A stretch of DNA of 64,000 bases from JAIBJN01 sp963811635 (GCA_963811635.1 CAWESB010000007.1:1-64000), one strand, 5' to 3'. Positions 16,574 through 23,024 are shown, counted from the first letter of the stretch. Translations and numbers: made by a program. The notes: a model not told the origin generated them from the sequence alone.

Positions 16574-17302
16574 GTGAGCGCCTACGACGCAATCTCAGAC
16601 CTCTATGACCCATGGAGCCGGAGCGTCACGGAGGATGTCGGCTTCTACGTCGCCGAAGCCCGCAAGGCGCAGGGAACGGTCGTCGAGCTCGGTGTCGGCA
16701 CCGGCCGGATCGCCGTGCCGGTGGCTTCGGCCGGCGTCTCGGTGATCGGCGTCGACTCGTCCGCGGGGATGCTGGAGGTGTGCAGGCGGCGCGCGGAGGC
16801 GGCCGGCGTCGGGCGCCTCCTCGACCTGCGGCTCGGCGACCTCCGCCATCCGCCGGTCACGGAGCGCGTGCGCCTGGTCCTCTCGCCGTTCCGAGCCCTC
16901 CTGCACCTGGAGACCGACGCGGAGCGCCGCGAGGCGCTCGCCGCCTGCCACAGCCTGCTCGTTCCGGGCGGGCGCTTCGTCTTCGACGTCTTCGCGCCGA
17001 GCAGCGACGACGTCGAGGACACCCACGACCGCTGGCTGGAGCGGGAGCCCGGGATCTGGGAGCTCGCGCACTGGGACCTCGAGCGCCGGGTCCTCACCCT
17101 GCGCGTCCGCGGCCCCGAGTCGGAGACGTCCATGCGGCTCGCCTGGCTACCGGTCGACGAGTGGCGCGCCCTCCTCGAGCAGGCGGGCTTCGAGGTCGTT
17201 GCCTGCTACGGGTGGTTCGACCTGCGCCCGTACGCGGGCGGCGAAGACTCGATCTGGCTCGCCCGGCGCCCCGATGCACGGTCGAGCTCAATGCGCGAAT
17301 AA
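16574..17302 (+). CDS. Class I SAM-dependent methyltransferase
   Basis: A 242-residue protein from GTG 16574. Motif I reads VVELGVGTGRIAVPVA and is followed by VIGVDSSAGMLEVCRRR, the SAM-binding Rossmann start. The C-terminal half (TLRVRGPE, WLPVDEWRALLEQAGFEVVACYGWFD) matches the small-molecule or rRNA/tRNA-unspecific methyltransferases of the ubiE/type-11 group. Substrate is unknown. It is the first plus-strand gene after pheS and lies at the left edge of the tRNA/Rsr/RtcB block. It may belong to the old genome or to the island. Confidence 0.8.
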   Translation: MSAYDAISDLYDPWSRSVTEDVGFYVAEARKAQGTVVELGVGTGRIAVPVASAGVSVIGVDSSAGMLEVCRRRAEAAGVGRLLDLRLGDLRHPPVTERVRLVLSPFRALLHLETDAERREALAACHSLLVPGGRFVFDVFAPSSDDVEDTHDRWLEREPGIWELAHWDLERRVLTLRVRGPESETSMRLAWLPVDEWRALLEQAGFEVVACYGWFDLRPYAGGEDSIWLARRPDARSSSMRE

Positions 17303-17378
17303 ATCTTTCGACACGCATTCTCGCCTGCATTTCAAGGCCACCGTCGCTGCCGACTGCGCGTTTCTGTTCCTGGATCCC

Positions 17379-17407
17379 TTGCAAGGTCCGCCGCTCTACG
17401 CTATCCT
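17379..17407 (+). promoter_or_regulatory. Sigma-70-like promoter upstream of the tRNA island
   Basis: TTGCAA (17379-17384), a 17-base spacer and TATCCT (17402-17407). This is the best -35/-10 pair I see in the 700-base stretch before the tRNA array. Transcription would start near 17414, just ahead of a 46-codon frame and a hairpin. Confidence 0.55.
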
Positions 17408-17430
17408 GCCGTGCGGAGTAAAACGATTCA

Positions 17431-17571
17431 ATGCTCATGACCCTCGACATCCACTCCTTCCTTCCCCGCGCAGCCGAGGCTGCGACGGCGTCGCCGTGCC
17501 GGCACAAGCCCGTCAATGACGGTCGCCAGGCCGGTCAAGAGCCAGCCCTCGCCGAGAGGTGTATGCGCTAG
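17431..17571 (+). other. Possible small ORF or leader RNA before the tRNA array
   Basis: A 46-codon frame (ATG 17431 to TAG 17569-17571) starts about 24 bases after the predicted -10 box. GGAG lies 13 bases before the ATG, a poor spacing. The peptide (MLMTLDIHSFLPRAAEAATA at its start) resembles nothing I know. The stretch from the promoter to the hairpin at 17602 could instead be a short untranslated RNA of about 210 bases. Given the Rsr gene downstream, a Y-RNA-like or leader RNA is one possibility, but I see no conserved Y RNA stem. Confidence 0.3.
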
Positions 17572-17601
17572 GAAACTAGCCGCGTAGCAGCTCGAAGCGA
17601 G

Positions 17602-17619
17602 GGCGACCGGAAGGTCGCC
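17602..17619 (+). terminator. Hairpin after the small ORF
   Basis: Perfect stem GGCGACC/GGTCGCC closed by a GGAA tetraloop, followed by TTCGTCGTTTC. It would end or pause the transcript from the 17379 promoter before the tRNA array; there is no long U tract. Confidence 0.45.
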
Positions 17620-17997
17620 TTCGTCGTTTCGGAGGCGAATCGGACATAGCAACAGAAGGGTGAAGCTCAGCTTGGACAAGGACTAGATCGAATCGAGGCC
17701 CCGCCTGAGAGAGAAAGTGCTCGGCGCGTCCGCGAGTGAAATTGCGCTTTGACAGGTGCATCGGCTTTTGCATGCCGTTTTTCACACGACGCGCCGCAAT
17801 CGGGCTCCAAAACCTCTCCACGTAGGACGGCTCCGTCGGCTGTGCGCAACTCGGCGGGAGACGATCCAGGGTCGAAGGGTAGGCGAGTGGCTTGGAAAAC
17901 ACCGTTGGGCTTGTGCTCGACGGGACAGAAAGGACGGCCTGCCTCGCCGCTGCGCGGACTCCTGTCGATTCGGGGGTGCGCGGAGAAGCGGGGCCGC
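17620..17997. other. Non-coding stretch before the tRNA array
   Basis: No convincing gene on either strand. Open frames here are low-complexity shadows that run into tRNA sequence. A TTGACA lies near 17752, but no good -10 follows at 16 to 18 bases. I found no tmRNA tag or RNase P-like core. Confidence 0.4.
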
Positions 17998-18073
17998 TCC
18001 GGGATCGTCTAACGCGGAAGGACGCCACGCTCTGAACGTGGAGATCAGGGTTCGAATCCTTGTCCCGGATCCA
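17998..18073 (+). tRNA. tRNA-Gln(CTG), CCA encoded
   Basis: Acceptor TCCGGGA pairs with TCCCGGA, discriminator T, CCA encoded. Anticodon stem CCACG/CGTGG with loop CTCTGAA gives anticodon CTG (Gln). T arm CAGGG-TTCGAAT-CCTTG has one wobble. First tRNA of the array. Confidence 0.9.
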
Positions 18074-18146
18074 GGGCGAGTAGCTCAGACGGCAGAGCGC
18101 TTGTCTTACACACAAGAGGCCGCTGGTTCGATCCCAGCCTCGCCCA
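18074..18146 (+). tRNA. tRNA-Val(TAC)
   Basis: Starts directly after the CCA of tRNA-Gln. Acceptor GGGCGAG/CTCGCCC, anticodon stem CTTGT/ACAAG, loop CTTACAC (anticodon TAC). T arm GCTGG-TTCGATC-CCAGC. No encoded CCA (ACTT follows). Confidence 0.93.
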
Positions 18147-18150
18147 CTTC

Positions 18151-18184
18151 GTCTCGACGGCGGCGAAGCCGCAAAGGTCGAGAC
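18151..18184 (+). repeat. Array spacer repeat R1 (nested inverted repeat)
   Basis: Outer stem GTCTCGAC/GTCGAGAC (8 pairs) encloses an inner stem GCGGC/GCCGC with loop GAA. Related copies occur at 18228, 18631 and 18797, all between tRNA genes. A second hairpin (18190-18218, stem of about 13 pairs with one mismatch, loop TCC) follows directly. Confidence 0.8.
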
Positions 18185-18189
18185 ATGAA

Positions 18190-18218
18190 GGAAGGAAGCG
18201 GCTCCGCCGCTGCCTTCC
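18190..18218 (+). repeat. Second hairpin of the R1 spacer element
   Basis: A stem of about 13 pairs with one mismatch and a TCC loop, right after R1. The matching hairpin after R3 (18670-18696) has a different loop-proximal sequence but keeps pairing, so the structure rather than the sequence seems preserved. Confidence 0.65.
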
Positions 18219-18227
18219 GGTCACACG

Positions 18228-18260
18228 CTCGACGGCGGCGAAGCCGCAAAAGGTCGAGGC
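18228..18260 (+). repeat. Array spacer repeat R2
   Basis: Outer stem CTCGAC/GTCGAG with the same inner GCGGC-GAA-GCCGC hairpin as R1, four A instead of three in the connector. It lies 77 bases after R1 in the Val-Phe spacer. Confidence 0.75.
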
Positions 18261-18278
18261 ATGGTGGAACAAGTACAC

Positions 18279-18351
18279 GTGGCCGTAGCTCAGCGGGTAG
18301 AGCGCCCGTCCGAAACGCGGGGCGCCGCAGGTTCGATCCCTGCCGGCCACA
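18279..18351 (+). tRNA. tRNA-Phe(GAA) with unusual anticodon loop
   Basis: Acceptor GTGGCCG/CGGCCAC, D arm GCTC/GAGC, T arm GCAGG-TTCGATC-CCTGC are all sound. The anticodon stem can be drawn as CCCGT/GCGGG with loop CCGAAAC, giving anticodon GAA but C instead of the nearly universal U at position 33. Either the tRNA is atypical or a base is wrong in the sequence. Confidence 0.75.
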
Positions 18352-18355
18352 TCGA

Positions 18356-18430
18356 GGCTCCGTAGCTCAGAATCGGCAGAGCGCCCGGCTCTTACCCGGG
18401 ACGGCGCAGGTTCGAGGCCTGCCGGGGCCA
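18356..18430 (+). tRNA. tRNA-Lys(CTT)
   Basis: Acceptor GGCTCCG/CGGGGCC (one G-U), anticodon stem CCCGG/CCGGG, loop CTCTTAC (anticodon CTT). T arm GCAGG-TTCGAGG-CCTGC, discriminator A. Five bases after tRNA-Phe. Confidence 0.9.
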
Positions 18431-18440
18431 CTCGTATCGT

Positions 18441-18512
18441 TCCGGCGTAGTCGAGTCGGTAAGACGCGCGGCTGTTAACCGCGAGGCGCAGGTTCGATCC
18501 CTGCCGCTGGAG
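18441..18512 (+). tRNA. tRNA-Asn(GTT)
   Basis: Acceptor TCCGGCG/CGCTGGA with one wobble, anticodon stem CGCGG/CCGCG, loop CTGTTAA (anticodon GTT), T arm GCAGG-TTCGATC-CCTGC, discriminator G. Confidence 0.92.
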
Positions 18513-18553
18513 CTCATGCCCCGCGCGCGGGCCGCGCGGCACTCGTTGGACAC

Positions 18554-18627
18554 CTGGCTGTAGGGGAGCTGGCCACCCCGCCGGCTTCGGGAGCCGGAGA
18601 CCGCAGGTTCGACTCCTGCCAGCCAGA
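18554..18627 (+). tRNA. tRNA-Pro(CGG)
   Basis: Acceptor CTGGCTG/CAGCCAG with the C1-G72 pair typical of bacterial proline tRNAs. D stem GGGG/CCCC, anticodon stem CCGGC/GCCGG, loop TTCGGGA (anticodon CGG), T arm GCAGG-TTCGACT-CCTGC. Confidence 0.92.
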
Positions 18628-18630
18628 CTC

Positions 18631-18664
18631 GTCTCGACGGCGGTCAAGCCGCAAAGGTCGAGAC
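18631..18664 (+). repeat. Array spacer repeat R3
   Basis: Same nested inverted repeat as R1 (GTCTCGAC/GTCGAGAC outside) but with the inner hairpin loop changed from GAA to CAA. Located between tRNA-Pro and tRNA-Asp. Confidence 0.8.
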
Positions 18665-18669
18665 ATGGA

Positions 18670-18696
18670 GGAAGAAGCGGTTGAACCGCTTCTTCC
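18670..18696 (+). repeat. Second hairpin of the R3 spacer element
   Basis: A perfect 13-pair palindrome around one central G, in the same position relative to R3 as the 18190 hairpin has to R1. Followed by GTTT. It might act as a terminator or processing site. Confidence 0.7.
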
Positions 18697-18711
18697 GTTT
18701 ACATCCCTGAA

Positions 18712-18784
18712 GGGGGCGTAGCTCAGAGAGCAGAGCGCTCGCTTGTCAGGCGAGAGGCCGCCGGTTCGAGTCCGGTCGTCCCCG
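18712..18784 (+). tRNA. tRNA-Asp(GTC)
   Basis: Acceptor GGGGGCG/CGTCCCC (one wobble), anticodon stem CTCGC/GCGAG, loop TTGTCAG (anticodon GTC), discriminator G as expected for aspartate. T arm GCCGG-TTCGAGT-CCGGT with a terminal wobble. Confidence 0.92.
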
Positions 18785-18796
18785 TCCCAGTTACGG

Positions 18797-18822
18797 CTCG
18801 AAGGCGGCAAAGCCGCCACGAG
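18797..18822 (+). repeat. Array spacer repeat R4 (short form)
   Basis: Outer CTCG/CGAG and inner GGCGGC/GCCGCC with an AAA loop. A shorter relative of R1 to R3, between tRNA-Asp and tRNA-His. Confidence 0.65.
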
Positions 18823-18836
18823 AAGTGCCCACACGT

Positions 18837-18909
18837 GGTGACCGTGGTGTAGTGGGAAGCATCCGGGGCTGTGATCCCCGCGGCGCCGGTTCGAGCCCGG
18901 CCGGTCACC
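18837..18909 (+). tRNA. tRNA-His(GTG)
   Basis: Acceptor GTGACCG/CGGTCAC with an extra 5' G (position -1, base 18837) opposite discriminator C, the histidine identity pair. Anticodon stem CGGGG/CCCCG, loop CTGTGAT (anticodon GTG). Confidence 0.93.
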
Positions 18910-18916
18910 CCTTCGC

Positions 18917-18998
18917 GCGGGCGCTGAGCACCCGGCGAGCTCACCCGGCTGTAATCCGGGCGCCTCGAGCTGTGGTGGTTCGACTCCACCCGCCCGCA
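18917..18998 (+). tRNA. tRNA-Tyr(GTA)
   Basis: Acceptor GCGGGCG/CGCCCGC, D arm GAGC/GCTC, anticodon stem CCCGG/CCGGG, loop CTGTAAT (anticodon GTA). The variable region is 13 bases, longer than class I and compatible with the bacterial class II tyrosine tRNA although its stem is weak. T arm GGTGG-TTCGACT-CCACC. Confidence 0.85.
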
Positions 18999-19032
18999 CC
19001 TCGCCGCACCGGGGCCCGCCGCGGCCTCGCTC

Positions 19033-19104
19033 GGGGACGAAGCTCTGGTGGCGGAGCACCTCGCTTGCACCGAGGAGGAGCGGGTTCGATTCCCGCCGTC
19101 TCCA
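19033..19104 (+). tRNA. tRNA-Ala(TGC)
   Basis: Acceptor GGGGACG/CGTCTCC with a G-U pair at position 3-70, the alanine identity element. Anticodon stem CCTCG/CGAGG, loop CTTGCAC (anticodon TGC), T arm GCGGG-TTCGATT-CCCGC, discriminator A. Confidence 0.93.
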
Positions 19105-19113
19105 CTCGTCAAG

Positions 19114-19185
19114 GCCTCCGTAGTGTCAACGGCAGCACGCGCCCTTTGTACGGCCGAGGTGCGGGTTCGACTCCTGCCGGAGGCT
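19114..19185 (+). tRNA. tRNA-Thr(TGT) with a stem mismatch
   Basis: Acceptor GCCTCCG/CGGAGGC, discriminator T, loop TTTGTAC (anticodon TGT). The anticodon stem CGCCC/GGCCG has a C-C mismatch at the middle pair. T arm GCGGG-TTCGACT-CCTGC with one wobble. Confidence 0.8.
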
Positions 19186-19200
19186 CCTAGGTCGACCAAG

Positions 19201-19271
19201 AGGCCCATGGTGTAACGGAAGCACGGCGAGCTCCAACCTCGCCGGACCGGGTTCGACTCCTGGTGGGCCTG
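19201..19271 (+). tRNA. tRNA-Trp(CCA)
   Basis: Acceptor AGGCCCA/TGGGCCT, discriminator G as usual for tryptophan, anticodon stem GCGAG/CTCGC, loop CTCCAAC (anticodon CCA). Last of the twelve clustered tRNAs before the protein genes. Confidence 0.92.
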
Positions 19272-19281
19272 CTCGTCGCGG

Positions 19282-19335
19282 GCCGGCGCGAGCCGGTTAT
19301 CTGGACTCCGCGGTTCGACTCCGCGAACGGGTTCG
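19282..19335 (+). other. tRNA-like T-arm remnant
   Basis: A perfect T arm (CGCGG-TTCGACT-CCGCG at 19309-19325) stands without a matching acceptor or anticodon arm. A weaker TTCG loop follows. It may be the remains of a thirteenth tRNA of this run or a tRNA-like RNA. Confidence 0.35.
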
Positions 19336-19422
19336 CACTCCACGACCGCGACGACTCTCGCTGCGGGCCCGGTCGCCACGCAGCACGTTCGTACCCACAA
19401 CGACGCGAAAGGAGGGACGCCG

Positions 19423-19788
19423 ATGTCTTATCTCGTCGAGTACGCCGTCCGGCGTCCCGCCCCGGCCGGACGCCGGCGACGTGGCATCCGCGTCGACGAG
19501 CGGATCGTCCTGAACCGGCCGAAGTTCGACGGCGGCGCCCATGTCCGCGTCTACGTCGAGGACACGTCGGCTCGTCGGGCCCGCTTCCGACGGTCGCCGC
19601 CCGCTCCGCATCTACGGCTGCGGATCGCGGACTGCGTCAACGAGATCACGCTCGAGTTCTCGGTCTCCTCGCCGGAGTTGCGCGAGAACTCGCTGCACAA
19701 GATCGAGACCCTGCTCGGAGCTCTTTCCCGCTTCCGAAGCGGCCTGGAGGCGGAGGCCGAGCTGTACGCGGCGCGCGAGCGCCGCTGA
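19423..19788 (+). CDS. Unknown protein upstream of Rsr in the RNA island
   Basis: A 121-residue protein from ATG 19423 with AAAGGAGGG six bases upstream. It begins MSYLVEYAVRRP, is basic in the first half, and has a beta-like segment LRLRIADCVNEITLEFSVSS followed by a predicted helix HKIETLLGALSRFRSGLEAEAELYAARERR that could form a coiled coil. The next gene, rsr, also begins MSYL and has a nearly identical ACGAAAA/GGAGG leader, so leader and first codons seem to have been copied. No family is recognised. Position between tRNAs and Rsr suggests an RNA-related role, which is inference. Confidence 0.7.
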   Translation: MSYLVEYAVRRPAPAGRRRRGIRVDERIVLNRPKFDGGAHVRVYVEDTSARRARFRRSPPAPHLRLRIADCVNEITLEFSVSSPELRENSLHKIETLLGALSRFRSGLEAEAELYAARERR

Positions 19789-19886
19789 GAACGCTGCGGG
19801 CCGAAGCCGGCCGGTTACCCCTGTCCGGTCAGATCCGGCCGGCAACCCACACGACCGCAGCAACACACACGAAAAGGAGGTGTCAG

Positions 19887-21554
19887 ATGTCCTATCTCAA
19901 GCGCCTGCGCCCGCGGCGGCCGCCCCAGTCGGCGCCGCTGACGGGCACGGGTCAGGTTCCGAACTCCGCGAGCGGCTACGCCTGGGCGGTCGACCCCTGG
20001 ACGCGACTGCGTCGCTTCCTCGTCCTCGGCTCGGAGGGCGGCAGCTACTACGCCTCGGAGGCGGCGCTGACGCGCGAGAACGCCCGCGCGGTCGAAGACG
20101 GCCTTGCCGAGGACGGCTTGCGGACGGTCGAGGAGATCGTCAGCGTCAGCACGGATGGCCGGGCGCCCAAGAACGACCCGGCGCTCTTCGCCCTGGCGAT
20201 GGCCGCGGGCCTCGGCGACGACGCGACCCGGCGTGCGGCGCTCGACGCACTGCCGCGGGTCGCGCGCACGGGCACACATCTCTTCCAGTTCGCGACCTTC
20301 GTCGAGGGCTTCCGCGGCTGGGGGCGCTCGCTTCGGCGGGCGGTGGGTCGCTGGTACGCGGCGAAGCCGGTCGACGCGCTTGCCTACCAGGCGGTGAAGT
20401 ACCGGCAGCGGGACGGTGTGTCGCACCGAGACCTGCTGCGACTCGCTCACCCGGCCGTCCGCGTCAGCTCCGGAAACCCGACGCTCGAGGTGAGCCCCGA
20501 CCACGGACGGCTGTTCGACTGGATCGTCCGCGGCGGCGCCACCGATGGCCTACCGCCGTTCGTCGAGGGCTTCGTCCGCGCCCAGGCGACGCGCTCGGCC
20601 GCGGACACGGCCGCGCTCGTCCGCGAGCACGGACTGCCCCGGGAAGCGCTGCAGAGCGAGCACCTGACCTCGCCCGAGGTCTGGGAGGCGCTCCTCGAGG
20701 ACATGCCGATGACGGCGATGGTCCGCAACCTCGCGACGATGACGCGAGCGGGCGTGCTGGCCCCGGGCTCGGTTGGAACAGCGACGGTCGCCGAGCGGTT
20801 GGGCGATCCGGAGCGACTCCGGCGCGCACGGGTGCACCCGATCGCCCTCCTCGCCGCCCTGCGGACGTACGAGGCCGGCCGCGGTGCGCGCGGCCGCCAC
20901 ATCTGGAACCCGGTGCGGGAGGTCGTCGACGCGCTCGACGCCGCGTTCTACGCCGCGTTCGCGAACGTCGAGCCCGTGGGCATGCGCCTGCTGCTCGCCC
21001 TCGACGTCTCGAGCTCGATGACGACCGGCTCGGTCGGCGGAGTGCCCGGCCTCACCCCGCGCGATGCCTCGGCCGCCCTCGCGCTCGTCACGGCGGCGAC
21101 CGAGGCACGCTACGAGGTGGTCGGCTTCTTCGCCGGCAAGGGCGGCTGGAAGTCCGGCACGAAGAGCCAGTGGAGCTGGGCGACGCAGGGTCTGACCCCG
21201 CTGACGCTCAGCCCGCGGCAGCGTCTCGACGACGCCGTGAAGGCGGTTTCGGACCTCCCGTTCGGCGGCACGGACTGCGCGCTGCCGATGCTCTACGCCC
21301 AGGCGCGGGAGCGAGAAGTCGACACGTTCGTGATCTACACCGACTCGGAGACCTGGGCAGGCGGTGTCCACCCCGCCCAGGCGCTCGCCGACTACCGTGC
21401 CGCGTCGGGCATCGCGGCCCGGCTGGTCGTGGTCGGAATGGTTTCGAATGGCTTCTCGATCGCCGACCCGGCAGACCCGGGGATGCTCGACGTCGTCGGT
21501 TTCGACACGGCGACGCCGCAGCTCATCTCCGACTTCGCAGGCGGCGCCCTCTGA
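19887..21554 (+). CDS. rsr: Ro60/Rsr RNA-binding protein (TROVE and VWA domains)
   Basis: A 555-residue protein from ATG 19887 with AAAAGGAGG upstream. The first 370 residues are the TROVE/HEAT-repeat ring (segments such as VEEIVSVSTDGRAPKNDPALFALAMA and LVREHGLPREALQSEHLTSPEVWEALLEDMPMTAMVRNLATM, typical of Ro proteins), and the rest is a von Willebrand A domain with MIDAS residues in LALDVSSSM and GGTDCALP. Ro proteins bind Y RNAs and misfolded or fragmented RNAs and, in bacteria, work with PNPase in rRNA and tRNA decay. Here it sits between tRNA genes and rtcB, like rsr-yrl-rtcBA operons. No Y RNA was identified. Confidence 0.95.
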   Translation: MSYLKRLRPRRPPQSAPLTGTGQVPNSASGYAWAVDPWTRLRRFLVLGSEGGSYYASEAALTRENARAVEDGLAEDGLRTVEEIVSVSTDGRAPKNDPALFALAMAAGLGDDATRRAALDALPRVARTGTHLFQFATFVEGFRGWGRSLRRAVGRWYAAKPVDALAYQAVKYRQRDGVSHRDLLRLAHPAVRVSSGNPTLEVSPDHGRLFDWIVRGGATDGLPPFVEGFVRAQATRSAADTAALVREHGLPREALQSEHLTSPEVWEALLEDMPMTAMVRNLATMTRAGVLAPGSVGTATVAERLGDPERLRRARVHPIALLAALRTYEAGRGARGRHIWNPVREVVDALDAAFYAAFANVEPVGMRLLLALDVSSSMTTGSVGGVPGLTPRDASAALALVTAATEARYEVVGFFAGKGGWKSGTKSQWSWATQGLTPLTLSPRQRLDDAVKAVSDLPFGGTDCALPMLYAQAREREVDTFVIYTDSETWAGGVHPAQALADYRAASGIAARLVVVGMVSNGFSIADPADPGMLDVVGFDTATPQLISDFAGGAL

Positions 21555-21585
21555 CGGGCAGGGGGCGCCGCCGGCGCCTCGACGT

Positions 21586-21669
21586 GCGGGCGTGGCGGAA
21601 CCGGTAGACGCACCGGCCTCAGAAGCCGGCGGGCCTCGGCTCATGGGGGTTCGACTCCCTCCGCCCGCA
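21586..21669 (+). tRNA. tRNA-Leu(CAG), array copy
   Basis: Acceptor GCGGGCG/CGCCCGC, anticodon stem CCGGC/GCCGG, loop CTCAGAA (anticodon CAG), long variable arm, T arm GGGGG-TTCGACT-CCCTC with a wobble. Same anticodon as the tRNA-Leu at the start of the window but a clearly different sequence outside the conserved arms. Confidence 0.92.
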
Positions 21670-21673
21670 CCTT

Positions 21674-21745
21674 GCCTCCGTAGCTCAGCTGGAAGAGCAC
21701 CGGGCTTCGAACCCGGGCGCAGAGGTTCGAGTCCTCTCGGGGGCG
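21674..21745 (+). tRNA. tRNA-Arg(TCG)
   Basis: Acceptor GCCTCCG/CGGGGGC with one wobble, anticodon stem CCGGG/CCCGG, loop CTTCGAA (anticodon TCG), T arm AGAGG-TTCGAGT-CCTCT, discriminator G. Four bases after tRNA-Leu and 49 bases before rtcB. Confidence 0.92.
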
Positions 21746-21794
21746 CTGAAGCACAGCACCGTTCAGAAGTCGGTCAAACTGCAAGGAGGAAGCG

Positions 21795-23024
21795 ATGAAG
21801 ATCAAGACCTTTGGATCGGTCGACACACGCAGCCTCGCGCAGCTCGAGCGCTGCATGGAGGCCGGCGACGCCGAGTTCGGCGTCCTGTGCGCCGACCACC
21901 ACCCGGGCTACTCCCAGCCGATCGGCGGCGGCATCGCGTACGAAGGCTACGTCTCGCCCTCGGGCGTCGGCTACGACATCGGCTGCGGCAACAAGGCGGC
22001 CCGGACGGAGCTCACGCGCGTCGATCTGGACGCTCTCGGCGGCGTCGAGAGCCTGATGGGCGAGATCACGCGGCGGATCTCCTTCGGGATGGGCGTCCCG
22101 GCCCAGGAGCGAGCCGACCATCCGGTGCTCGACCGGATCCGCAGCGCGGAATTCGCGCCCCAGCGCAAGCTCGCGCAGCTGGCGGAGTCGCAGCTCGGCA
22201 CCGTCGGCTCGGGCAACCACTACGTCAACCTGATGGAGGACGAGCAGGGCTTCGTCTGGGTCGGCGTCCATTTCGGCTCCCGGGGCTTCGGCCACCGGAC
22301 GGCGTCGGGCTTTCTCGCGCTCGCCCAGGGTCTTCCGTTCGACGGCAAGGCGAGCGAGGGCGAGATGGACTCCCCGCCCGTGCTCTTCGAGATCGACTCC
22401 GAGCTCGGCGAGGCGTACGTGACCGCGATGCAACTCGCCGGCGACTACGCATACGCCGGACGCGACGTCGTCGTTGCAACGGTGCTGGAGATCCTCGGCG
22501 CCGAGGCCGTCCACAAGGTTCACAACCACCACAACTTCGCCTGGCGCGAGGAGCACTTCGGACGCACCTACTGGGTGGTCCGCAAGGGGTGCACGCCGGC
22601 CCGACCGGGCCAGGAGGGGTTCGTGGGCGGCTCGATGGGCGACGAGTCGGTCATCCTCGAGGGCGTCGCCTCGGAGGAGGCGACCGAGTCGCTCTATTCG
22701 ACGGTGCACGGCGCGGGACGTGTCATGAGCCGCTCGCAGGCGGCAGGCCGCTTCCGCTACCGGAAGCAGGTGGTGGACGGCCGCAAGGTTCGGGTGGCAG
22801 AGCTGGTGAAGCCCGGGGTCGTCGACTGGCCGGCGGTTCAGGCCCGCCTGCGCGAGCAGGGGATTGTCCTCGTCGGCGGGGGAGCCGACGAGGCGCCCGA
22901 GGTCTACAAGCGCCTCCCGGACGTCCTCGACGCCCATGCCGCCTCGATCCGGGTGAAGCACACGCTCCGCCCACTCGGCGTGGCGATGGCCGGGCGGGAC
23001 GTCTACGACCCGTACAAGGACTGA
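21795..23024 (+). CDS. rtcB: RtcB 3'-phosphate RNA ligase
   Basis: A 409-residue RtcB from ATG 21795 with GGAGG six bases upstream. Metal and GTP site motifs are present: GVGYDIGCGNKA (Asp and Cys ligands), GSGNHYVNL, HFGSRGFGHR, KVHNHHNFAW (His cluster), HGAGRVMSR (the His that becomes guanylylated) and GGGADEAPEVYK. RtcB seals 2',3'-cyclic phosphate or 3'-phosphate ends to 5'-OH ends, repairing cleaved tRNAs and rRNA. No archease or RtcA gene is in the window. With rsr and the tRNA genes it forms the RNA-maintenance island; the shared strand and short spacers suggest joint transcription. Confidence 0.97.
   Translation: MKIKTFGSVDTRSLAQLERCMEAGDAEFGVLCADHHPGYSQPIGGGIAYEGYVSPSGVGYDIGCGNKAARTELTRVDLDALGGVESLMGEITRRISFGMGVPAQERADHPVLDRIRSAEFAPQRKLAQLAESQLGTVGSGNHYVNLMEDEQGFVWVGVHFGSRGFGHRTASGFLALAQGLPFDGKASEGEMDSPPVLFEIDSELGEAYVTAMQLAGDYAYAGRDVVVATVLEILGAEAVHKVHNHHNFAWREEHFGRTYWVVRKGCTPARPGQEGFVGGSMGDESVILEGVASEEATESLYSTVHGAGRVMSRSQAAGRFRYRKQVVDGRKVRVAELVKPGVVDWPAVQARLREQGIVLVGGGADEAPEVYKRLPDVLDAHAASIRVKHTLRPLGVAMAGRDVYDPYKD

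Noticed and set aside
17303..17997. tmRNA, RNase P RNA or a serine tRNA in the region before the array.
   Set aside because: No T loop, tag ORF or RNase P core; a serine-like D arm near 17880 has no matching acceptor or T arm.
18151..18822. Spacer repeats as a CRISPR array.
   Set aside because: Only four copies, unequal spacing, nested inverted repeats, tRNA genes as the spacers and no cas genes.
17576..19400. Minus-strand frames across the tRNA array with peptides such as GSNQRPLVCKTSALPSELLAL.
   Set aside because: These are translations of tRNA antisense strands, a well-known annotation artefact.
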